From Frankiales bacterium (GTDB lineage Bacteria > Actinomycetota > Actinomycetes > Mycobacteriales > Geodermatophilaceae), in contig JAODNJ010000570.1 in assembly GCA_025465155.1 (NCBI GenBank), forward strand, positions 1-35,373: a DNA stretch of 35,373 nucleotides, written 5' to 3'. Below the pieces are notes generated by a model, which made no database searches, was not told where the DNA came from, and saw nothing but the letters and a program-made list of their open reading frames with translations. The first letter of the stretch is position 1. Every line of letters begins with the position of its first letter. The position numbers and the translations under genes were made by a program. Shown piece by piece: positions 21,137-26,640 of this stretch.

Positions 21137-21147
21137 CACACCCCCGA
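21137..21147 (+). promoter_or_regulatory. CACACCCCCGA leader motif
   Basis: This is an exact copy in the 39-bp gap before the scaffold gene, followed after four bases by the AAAGGA ribosome binding site. Confidence 0.5.
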
Positions 21148-21164
21148 GAACAAAGGATCAGCAC

Positions 21165-21848
21165 GTGATGTCACTCGATAACCGACACCTGTCGGCCATG
21201 CCCTTCTGGGCGAATCCCCGCCTTCGCACTGTCGCCGACCCGGAAGGCGGCGGCGGAAACGACGACGACGATGAGTCGAACGACGACGACGACGATTCAG
21301 ACGACGACGAAGATGACCCAGACGCCGACAAGACTGACGAAGAGATCCGCGCCGAACTCAAGTCGACACGCGACGCGCTCAAGGGTGCGAACGGCGTGTC
21401 GAAGAAGCGCAGGATCGCACTCAAGGCCAAAGAGGCCGAACTGATCGAGGCGCGGAAGCCGAAGGCTGTCACCACCGACCCGAAGACCGAAATCGACGTC
21501 GACGCGATCAAGAGCGAAGCGACTCGTGAGGCCATGGCGATCGCCGACACTCGAGCGAAGAAAAGCGAAGTGCGCGGGGCGCTGCGGGCGGCCGGCATCA
21601 AGCCGGAACGCATCGCGAAGCTGGTCGGCATGGTCAACCTCGACGATCTGGACGTGGACGACGACGAGGTGACCGGTGTCGACGACGCGGTGGACGAACT
21701 CAAGCGGGAATGGCCGGAACTGTTCGGCGTCGTAAAGACGAAGCGTCGGCCGGTTGCGGGCGGCGGCGACCGCGACGGCGACCGCGAAACGGCCTCCAAG
21801 AAAAGCGCGTCACAGCTGCAAGCCGAGCGACTGGCGGGAAAGCGCTAA
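21165..21848 (+). CDS. Scaffolding protein
   Basis: The product is 227 aa from GTG at 21165; the next codon is ATG at 21168, and AAAGGA suits either. Residues 28-55 are a dense Asp run, 60-130 a Lys/Glu/Ala-rich coiled coil (EIRAELKSTRDALKGAN, RIALKAKEAELIEARKP), and the C-terminus is basic (TKRRPVAGGG, then SASQLQAERLAGKR). Acidic N-terminus, long helix and basic C-terminal capsid-binding tail are the usual plan of scaffolds, and it lies immediately before the major capsid gene. The prohead would be built around it and it would leave at packaging. No protease domain is seen. Confidence 0.85.
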   Translation: MMSLDNRHLSAMPFWANPRLRTVADPEGGGGNDDDDESNDDDDDSDDDEDDPDADKTDEEIRAELKSTRDALKGANGVSKKRRIALKAKEAELIEARKPKAVTTDPKTEIDVDAIKSEATREAMAIADTRAKKSEVRGALRAAGIKPERIAKLVGMVNLDDLDVDDDEVTGVDDAVDELKREWPELFGVVKTKRRPVAGGGDRDGDRETASKKSASQLQAERLAGKR

Positions 21849-21856
21849 GGATCTGC

Positions 21857-21862
21857 TACTAT
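21857..21862 (+). promoter_or_regulatory. -10 box TACTAT for the capsid transcript
   Basis: TACTAT fits TANNNT. The predicted start, six or seven bases on, is at about 21869, two bases before the structured leader's first stem. The box lies only nine bases after the scaffold stop. Confidence 0.55.
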
Positions 21863-21868
21863 CTCCGA

Positions 21869-21966
21869 CTAAGGCCCCCTTAGGGCTCGGTGGGCTCGCG
21901 ATGAGCTAGGCGCTAACCGGCGCAAATCAACTTGTCGCCCCATCGGGGTAGAAGGGGGCCTTTTCC
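21869..21966 (+). ncRNA. Structured 5' leader of the major capsid mRNA with sequestered ribosome binding site
   Basis: AAGGCCCCCTT (21871-21881) pairs perfectly with AAGGGGGCCTT (21952-21962), enclosing 70 nt. The 3' arm contains the capsid Shine-Dalgarno (GAAGGGGG, 21951-21958), whose G-run ends eight bases before GTG 21967. The 3' arm is also followed by TTTT, as in an intrinsic terminator. Inside are possible hairpins GCTC/GAGC (21894-21906), GGCG/CGCC and CCCC/GGGG (21938-21948), the last two mutually exclusive. Two nested micro-ORFs (GTG at 21890, ATG at 21901, overlapping by ATGA) are present. It is the only late gene start with a long structured leader. I infer control of capsid synthesis or mRNA stability. 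No known riboswitch class is recognised. Confidence 0.65.
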
Positions 21967-22914
21967 GTGGCTCGCGCAAATGTCGATACCTGGCTTGTCG
22001 AAGATCGAGGTTCCGACCTCATTCAGCGAATCGGCTTCGCCTCCGTCGTGGAGACGAACTTCCGGTCGGTCCCCATGACCACCTACATCAAGAGCGAGCC
22101 TCGGATCGCCGATATGGACGTCGATGTCATCCCGAAGGGTGGCACGTACGGCGAAGACACTTCCGGCGTCGACGAGGTGCTTCTGACCACCTTCAAGTAC
22201 GGTAAGGCGCTGCGCCTGGCCGAAGAGGACTCGGAAGACACCACCGTCGTCAACGTGCTCGACGCGAAGAAGCTGTCGTGGGGTCGCTCGTTCGCGACCA
22301 AGTACGACAACGCGTCGATCGGCGTCGTGGCCGCGCAGAACGGCATCACCGTGCCGCACACCTCGATCTATCGCACGCTCTCCCAGGCGGACTCGACCAC
22401 CGGCTATGCGGCCGGTGCGAACCTCCTGTCGGGTGCCGCGCTCACGTACGACGAACTGTCCGCCCTGGTCGGTCTCGTCGAGGTTTCCGGGTACCACGAC
22501 GACTCGACGTCGCTGTTCTTCGCGCACCCCGCTTTCAAGGCGGCCATTCGTGGGATCAAAGACACGCAGGGTCACCCGATCTTCATCCCCAACCCGGTCG
22601 CGTCCGGCATCGCCGGCACGCTGTTCGGCTACCCGGTGAAGTTCACGAATGGTGCCAAGACCACGGCCACCGCCTCGAGCAACCCGACCGGCGCGGGCGG
22701 GGCGGCCGGCGTTGCCGGTAACCCCCTCTTCGGTTTCGGGAACACCGAACTTCTCCTGGCGGGCAAGCGTTCCGGCCCCGAGTCGGTCGTCATCCCCGGC
22801 CGTGACGGCCTGTCGGCCCTCACCGACGAGGACATCCTCAAGGTGCGCGCCCGTCGTGCGTTCACGGTCGCCATGCCGGCCGCCGTGGCGCTGTTCGAAC
22901 TCACCCACGCGTGA
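21967..22914 (+). CDS. Major capsid protein (HK97 fold)
   Basis: The product is 315 aa, GTG start after a GAAGGGGG site. It follows the scaffold, and the composition fits actinophage HK97-fold capsids: an N-arm with ETNFRSVPMTTYIKSEP, an E-loop-like segment DVIPKGGTYGEDTS, a central helix with DAKKLSWGRSFATKYDNA, and P/A-domain segments LTYDELSALVGLVEVSGYHDD, SLFFAHPAFKAAIRG and GTLFGYPVKFTN. The F-A-H-P-x-x-K and L-x-G-x-P-V patterns are typical of the family. No N-terminal delta domain is seen, which agrees with a separate scaffold. It should be the most abundant virion protein, and it alone has the structured leader. A GC stem-loop follows the stop. Confidence 0.92.
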   Translation: MARANVDTWLVEDRGSDLIQRIGFASVVETNFRSVPMTTYIKSEPRIADMDVDVIPKGGTYGEDTSGVDEVLLTTFKYGKALRLAEEDSEDTTVVNVLDAKKLSWGRSFATKYDNASIGVVAAQNGITVPHTSIYRTLSQADSTTGYAAGANLLSGAALTYDELSALVGLVEVSGYHDDSTSLFFAHPAFKAAIRGIKDTQGHPIFIPNPVASGIAGTLFGYPVKFTNGAKTTATASSNPTGAGGAAGVAGNPLFGFGNTELLLAGKRSGPESVVIPGRDGLSALTDEDILKVRARRAFTVAMPAAVALFELTHA

Positions 22915-22919
22915 TTGGT

Positions 22920-22946
22920 CGGGGCGCGCTCTAGGGCCGCGCCCCG
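22920..22946 (+). terminator. GC stem-loop after the capsid gene
   Basis: CGGGGCGCG pairs with CGCGCCCCG (9 bp, 9-nt loop), five bases after the stop. No U-tract follows. It may raise capsid mRNA stability or reduce read-through. Confidence 0.7.
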
Positions 22947-22973
22947 CCTGATCCTCACCGAAAGGATGCCGCG

Positions 22974-23402
22974 ATGAGCGACGAAGACAACAAAGACGAC
23001 GTGGAGATCGAAAACCCGAACTCCACGGTCGACGGTGCTGACACCGTGCCCGAGGAGATCGCCGGCAAAACCGCCGACTCCGACGAGAACGCGCTCGAGG
23101 ATTTCGTGAAGACGTTCGTGCTCGGGGGCGTGTCGAAGCTCGACGACTACGACCACGAACCAAACAAAATCGGCGTGCGCAACGAAGCCGTGCAGCGCGG
23201 CCTGCGCCCGACCGGTGACGTGTCCGAGCCGACCGTGAAGAAGATCAAGGCGTCCGGCCGCACGCCGGCAAGCGTCGAGGTCACCTACAGCGTGCCGGTC
23301 GAACCGGCGCACCTCGCCACCGAATCGACTTTCGTTTCGCCTCACAGCGAAGAGAAGGCCGAAGAAGCGGTCGAGGACGACAAGACCGAGGACGACGAAT
23401 AG
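22974..23402 (+). CDS. Acidic head-module protein, possible capsid decoration (142 aa)
   Basis: The ATG at 22974 has AAAGGA nine bases upstream. Residues 1-40 and 125-142 are very acidic; the middle (about 42-118, EDFVKTFVLGGVSKLDDYDHEP to ASVEVTYSVPVEPAHL) is a small mixed domain. Its place directly after the capsid gene, flanked by stem-loops on both sides, suggests a product needed in quantity such as a decoration or head-completion protein. No family is recognised. Confidence 0.78.
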   Translation: MSDEDNKDDVEIENPNSTVDGADTVPEEIAGKTADSDENALEDFVKTFVLGGVSKLDDYDHEPNKIGVRNEAVQRGLRPTGDVSEPTVKKIKASGRTPASVEVTYSVPVEPAHLATESTFVSPHSEEKAEEAVEDDKTEDDE

Positions 23403-23418
23403 TCGTTCTCCCATGGCG

Positions 23419-23453
23419 GGGCCGGCGCGAACCTCGGGGGTGCGTGCCGGCCC
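23419..23453 (+). terminator. GC stem-loop after the acidic head protein
   Basis: GGGCCGGC pairs with GCCGGCCC (8 bp) around a 19-nt loop that can close further. It lies between the acidic protein and the connector gene. No U-tract is evident in the first bases, though CTTCTTTC follows. Confidence 0.65.
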
Positions 23454-23475
23454 TTCTTTCACGAAAGGCAGAATC

Positions 23476-23991
23476 ATGAGCGACGCACCGGCCCCGCTGT
23501 GGGCGACCTTGACCGACATCGAGAATCTTCTCGGCGTCACGGTCGACGCGAAGGCGCGAATGGTCGCTGTCAACGCGATCGAGCTAACCACCGGCGCGAT
23601 CGAGGCGGTGCCGCGTCCGCTCATGTACGACCGCGACCGGTATTGGCTCAAGCTGGCCGTGTGCTATCAGGCGGCGTGGATCGCCTCACAGCCCGACTAT
23701 CTCGAGCGGAACGCTGTCACGGCCGTCTCTCAGGACGGGCAGAGTGCGACCGGCGCGAACGCCGAATGGCTGATCTTGGCCCCGTTGGCGCGCAAGGCGC
23801 TCAAGCGCGTGTCGTGGCGCGGCCCCCGCAAAATGGCGGTGGGCACGGATCGCACGACGTCGTTTGCAGGCGGCGACGATTCGATTGATCGCCCGCTTCT
23901 GCCAGGCGTGGTGACGACGGGCGGCCCGATCGGCCCCGACCCGCTGGGCGACATTTCCGACTACGGCGCGGCCTGGTCGCCGCTCTCGTGA
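23476..23991 (+). CDS. Head-tail connector, adaptor type (171 aa)
   Basis: The ATG at 23476 has AAAGG upstream. The first 85 residues (LWATLTDIENLLGVTVDAKAR, AVNAIELTTGAIE, WLKLAVCYQAAWIASQPD) are helical, and the pattern of D-I-E-x-x-L-G ... A-x-x-A-I-E-x-A resembles gp15/gp6-like adaptors that bind under the portal. The C-terminal part is Gly/Pro-rich. Position after capsid and before the stopper supports the call. It ends with GTGA, overlapping the next start. Confidence 0.75.
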   Translation: MSDAPAPLWATLTDIENLLGVTVDAKARMVAVNAIELTTGAIEAVPRPLMYDRDRYWLKLAVCYQAAWIASQPDYLERNAVTAVSQDGQSATGANAEWLILAPLARKALKRVSWRGPRKMAVGTDRTTSFAGGDDSIDRPLLPGVVTTGGPIGPDPLGDISDYGAAWSPLS

Positions 23992-24362
23992 CGTATCTTG
24001 CGACCACCCGCGCCGACGTGCTGCGCGGCCTGGCAACCGACGAGATCGGCAACGAAGTGGACGTCGATACACCGGTGGATGGCCTGACGAATATCCCGAT
24101 CAGCCTGATCGAGAAAAGCCGAAACGTCTACCTGCCGGAAACCGACGAACTGCGCACGATCCGCTACGGCATCGGCCGCGCACGGCCGGGCCTTGACATC
24201 CGGGAAGCCGATCGCCTCTTGGATCGGAACACCGGCCGCAAATGGTACGTGAACGAGGTAACTGGCGGCGGTCGCACGATTGCGGGCTTCGCTGACCTAG
24301 TATTGGACCTGAGAACGGGTGACGGGCCGTCAACGCCCGCCGTTTCCACCGAATCCGCCTAA
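23988..24362 (+). CDS. Head-tail connector, stopper type (124 aa)
   Basis: GTG start overlapping the previous stop. The protein is beta-rich (VLRGLATDEIGNEVD, GLTNIPISLIEKSRNVY, LRTIRYGIGRARPG, RKWYVNEVTGGG), like gp16-type stoppers that gate DNA between adaptor and tail. The assignment is by position, size and beta pattern. I see no conserved motif strong enough alone. Confidence 0.7.
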   Translation: MTYLATTRADVLRGLATDEIGNEVDVDTPVDGLTNIPISLIEKSRNVYLPETDELRTIRYGIGRARPGLDIREADRLLDRNTGRKWYVNEVTGGGRTIAGFADLVLDLRTGDGPSTPAVSTESA

Positions 24363-24388
24363 CTCGTCGAGAGAGGGAGAGTACCGCC

Positions 24389-24694
24389 ATGCCTGACATT
24401 CGCTACGTGTGGCACACTCCCGAATCCGAAGCGGCGATTCAAGAAGGCGTGTCGAAGTATTTCGACGAAACCTTGGGGCCTCGTGTCGTCGGCAACGCTC
24501 GGCGCACCGTGCCGGTCCGCACCGGCCACCTCGAAGAGAACATCGTCGACGAGGTGGGCCGCGACGGTGGCGTGATCACGCTGCGCGTCGGCACCGACGT
24601 GCCGTACGGCATCTACGTGGAACTGGGCACGTCGCGCATGGCCGCACAGCCATGGTTGCGGCCCGCCGTGCTGCAAGCTGGGGGCTCACGATGA
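24389..24694 (+). CDS. HK97 gp10-like tail-joining protein (101 aa)
   Basis: The ATG at 24389 has GAGGGAGA upstream. The centre reads ARRTVPVRTGHLEENIVDE and then TDVPYGIYVELGTSRMAAQPWLRPAV, the characteristic gp10-family pattern (R-T-G-x-L ... Y-x-x-Y-V-E-x-G-T ... A-x-P-x-L-x-P-A). The protein acts in tail completion or head-tail joining. It overlaps the next ATG. Confidence 0.88.
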   Translation: MPDIRYVWHTPESEAAIQEGVSKYFDETLGPRVVGNARRTVPVRTGHLEENIVDEVGRDGGVITLRVGTDVPYGIYVELGTSRMAAQPWLRPAVLQAGGSR

Positions 24695-25137
24695 GCGCTT
24701 TCACTGGCCCGTTCCGCTCCGACGCCGAGAAGGTGGCGATCGCGTGGACGAAGAAGCACGTCACCGGGATCGACGTGACGAAGGTCGCCTCTGTACTGCC
24801 GGACAAAGAGCCGGTCTTTTTGCAGATCCGGGCGCTTCTCGCTCGCACCGCCGTGCGCGACGTGAACGCCATGCGCTCTTCGGGATTGCAAGTCGACGCG
24901 TGGGCGGCGTCGGCGTCGTCACGGCCACAATGGGGCGACGCATCCCAGCTGATTGAGCGTTTCAAATCAGCACTTGACGAAGATCAGGCTTTCGGCGAAA
25001 CGCTCGACCTTGGCCCCAACTTCTTGCCCGTTCGCGTGCAAGCGCTTTACGCGGATCAGGAACCGCGTCGAGTGGAAGGCGACCCTTCCGGGTATGCCCG
25101 ATTCACAATGGACGTTTTCATGGATTGGATTCAGTAA
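24691..25137 (+). CDS. Tail terminator-like protein (148 aa)
   Basis: ATG overlapping the previous TGA. The alpha/beta pattern (ekVAIAWTKKH, PVFLQIRALLARTAVRDVNAM, ending YARFTMDVFMDWIQ) and the place between gp10-like and tail tube genes suit a tail terminator (lambda gpU/SPP1 gp17-like) that caps the tube at the head end. The final strand with D-V-F-M-D-W resembles other actinophage terminators. It overlaps the next gene by TAATG. Confidence 0.72.
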   Translation: MSAFTGPFRSDAEKVAIAWTKKHVTGIDVTKVASVLPDKEPVFLQIRALLARTAVRDVNAMRSSGLQVDAWAASASSRPQWGDASQLIERFKSALDEDQAFGETLDLGPNFLPVRVQALYADQEPRRVEGDPSGYARFTMDVFMDWIQ

Positions 25138-25352
25138 TGAGCGCTCTCAAGCACCACCTGACGACCACGATCGACCCGACGACCGAAATCACGGTCGACG
25201 AAAGCGAGTACACCGACCTCAAGCGCCTCGGCCTGGTCGACACGTACGCGAAAGGCCCGGATGCGGATTCCTGGCCTGCCCCTAAAGCCACCGACGCGCC
25301 GACCGGCGACGACGGTAAGACCCCCGAAAAGAAGAAGGGTGAGAGCGCATGA
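25137..25352 (+). CDS. Small hypothetical tail-module protein (71 aa)
   Basis: The ATG at 25137 uses the A of the previous TAA. The first 40 residues (LTTTIDPTTEITVDESEYTDLKRLG begins a possible small domain) are followed by a disordered charged tail (GDDGKTPEKKKGESA). The D-x-x-E-x-x-x-L-x-R-x-G-L-V pattern resembles the short peptide-like DUFs encoded before tail tube genes. Function is unknown. The end overlaps the tail tube start by ATGA. Confidence 0.68.
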   Translation: MSALKHHLTTTIDPTTEITVDESEYTDLKRLGLVDTYAKGPDADSWPAPKATDAPTGDDGKTPEKKKGESA

Positions 25353-25888
25353 GCGTTACCACGACCAACCTCATTCAGGGGCCTGCGTCCCTGTTCATCG
25401 GTGCGTTCGGCGCGACCGAGCCCACGTTTGCCACGCCCGCGATCCCGGTCGGCTTCGTCGACCTCGGCGCGACCAACGGCGGTTGCAAGCTGACGATCAA
25501 GCAGACGTACTCCGATAAGGATGTCGACCAGATCGCCGACATCCCCGGAACGACCCTCAAGAGCCGCGAGACGTCGCTCGCCACCTCGCTCGCGGAGGCG
25601 ACGCTTGCCAACCTGGCGATCGCTCTCAACGAACTGGCGGCGTCGGTGACGTCGGGCACGTTCACGCCTGGCACCGGCCAGCCGAACGAACCGAACTTCT
25701 CGTCGGTGCTCATGAAAGGCCTTGCCCCCAACGGCAAGACTCGCCTGGTCATCCTGCGCCGCGCGCTCAACACCGCGTCGACGGAAAGCGAGTGGAAGAA
25801 AGACGGCCAGACCCTCATCCCCGTCGAGTTCGCCGGGTACTACGTCTCCGACACGATTCGCCCGTTCACGGTCATCGACCTTCCGTGA
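25349..25888 (+). CDS. Major tail tube protein
   Basis: The product is 179 aa. GAAGGG lies nine bases upstream, and the ATG overlaps the preceding stop. The protein is beta-rich with the common opening QGPASLFIGAFGATEP and FVDLGATNGGCKLTI, then a D-x-D-x-x-A-D-I-P-G-T segment and a long central helix (SLAEATLANLAIALNELA), as in actinophage tail tube proteins of the gpV/YSD1 type. It stands before the chaperone and tape measure genes. It should be the most abundant tail protein, and a perfect GC stem-loop follows. Confidence 0.9.
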   Translation: MSVTTTNLIQGPASLFIGAFGATEPTFATPAIPVGFVDLGATNGGCKLTIKQTYSDKDVDQIADIPGTTLKSRETSLATSLAEATLANLAIALNELAASVTSGTFTPGTGQPNEPNFSSVLMKGLAPNGKTRLVILRRALNTASTESEWKKDGQTLIPVEFAGYYVSDTIRPFTVIDLP

Positions 25889-25893
25889 TCAAC

Positions 25894-25919
25894 GCGGGGC
25901 GGTCGACTGGCCGCCCCGC
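25894..25919 (+). terminator. GC stem-loop after the tail tube gene
   Basis: GCGGGGCGG pairs with CCGCCCCGC (9 bp, 8-nt loop), five bases after the stop. The CACACCCCCGA element follows immediately, repeating the order seen before the lipoprotein gene. Confidence 0.75.
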
Positions 25920-25921
25920 TT

Positions 25922-25932
25922 CACACCCCCGA
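25922..25932 (+). promoter_or_regulatory. CACACCCCCGA leader motif
   Basis: Exact copy, 15 bases before the chaperone ATG at 25948 and followed by GAAGAAAG as a weak ribosome binding site. Confidence 0.5.
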
Positions 25933-25947
25933 GAAGAAAGACGACAC

Positions 25948-26322
25948 ATGTCGAAAAGCAACTACAAAGAAAACGGCGACAAGCCGGAACGCTTCGGCGT
26001 GCTCAAGATCAACACGGCCGAAAGCGCGAAGCGGGTCGACGAGGCCGAGCGCATCGACCTGATCGAGATCGACGACGTGGTGTATTCGGTGCCGAACGTC
26101 CCGCGTGCGGAGGTCGCTCTCGAATACCTTCGGCTCACCGAAGAAGAGGGCACCGACAAGGCGCAGTGGTACCTCTTGCGCGAAGGCCTCGGGTCGGACG
26201 CGATCAAGGCGCTGGCCGCTGTCAAGGGCCTTGACGAAGACCTCTGGCACACTCTCGTCGAGCGTGTCGTGAAAATCATCATGCCGAAAAACAAGCGCAA
26301 GAAGCTCAAGGGAAAAGCCTAG
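25948..26322 (+). CDS. Tail assembly chaperone, short form (gpG-like)
   Basis: The product is 124 aa. It follows the tail tube gene and precedes the tape measure, the invariant position of the G/GT chaperones. The helical sequence (RAEVALEYLRLTEEEGTDKA, LREGLGSDAIKALAAVKGLD, WHTLVERVVKIIMPKNKRKK) fits. The end carries a slippery heptamer GGGAAAA two codons before the stop, so part of the ribosomes should continue into the overlapping frame. The chaperone coats the tape measure during tail assembly and is absent from virions. Confidence 0.88.
   Translation: MSKSNYKENGDKPERFGVLKINTAESAKRVDEAERIDLIEIDDVVYSVPNVPRAEVALEYLRLTEEEGTDKAQWYLLREGLGSDAIKALAAVKGLDEDLWHTLVERVVKIIMPKNKRKKLKGKA
26310..26316 (+). 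promoter_or_regulatory. Programmed -1 frameshift site GGGAAAA
   Basis: In the zero frame the bases read G-GGA-AAA, a canonical X-XXY-YYZ slippery sequence, followed by GCC and TAG. A -1 slip moves into the open frame ending at 26636. Confidence 0.88.
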
Positions 26323-26636
26323 AACGGTTCGCGCTGTGGGCGTGGGCTCGTGAAAACGTGGAAGACATCGAGAGCGATCTCTCGACGTTTCACCGGATTG
26401 ACGATGTCCTCGCCATGCGGGCCGACGATTTCATTTCGAAAGCACAACGGCTGGTCGCTTACCGTGGCGTAATGCGGGAACGGGCGATCGCACGTCAGCA
26501 CGAAGAAGAAAACGGCACCACCGATTATCACGCGCCAAGCTACTCCACCCCGAGCGAGAAGCCGAAAGAAGTGAAGTCCGACCGGGCGTCACTAGAAGCC
26601 GATCCCGTTCTTCGGGATCTCATCGACTGGGGTTGA
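26316..26636 (+). CDS. Tail assembly chaperone, frameshifted extension (gpT part of GT)
   Basis: After a -1 slip at GGGAAAA translation continues SLERFALWAWARENVEDIES and runs for 106 codons. This gives a 229-aa GT fusion (123 + 106 residues). The W-A-x-A-x-E-N pattern just after the slip is typical of actinophage T domains. The rest is helical (RIDDVLAMRADDFISKAQRL) with a charged tail. No ribosome binding site exists for an independent start, which supports expression only by frameshift. The extension should contact the tape measure or tube subunits. Confidence 0.88.
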   Translation, partial: SLERFALWAWARENVEDIESDLSTFHRIDDVLAMRADDFISKAQRLVAYRGVMRERAIARQHEEENGTTDYHAPSYSTPSEKPKEVKSDRASLEADPVLRDLIDWG

Positions 26637-26640
26637 CGCC

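Noticed and set aside
21250-21320. GAC-rich tandem repeat in the scaffold gene as a microsatellite or regulatory repeat
   Set aside because: It simply encodes the acidic Asp run of the scaffold N-terminus.
21913-23163. 416-aa minus-strand frame over the capsid gene
   Set aside because: Arg/Gly-rich shadow with no ribosome binding site; the capsid gene beneath is clear.
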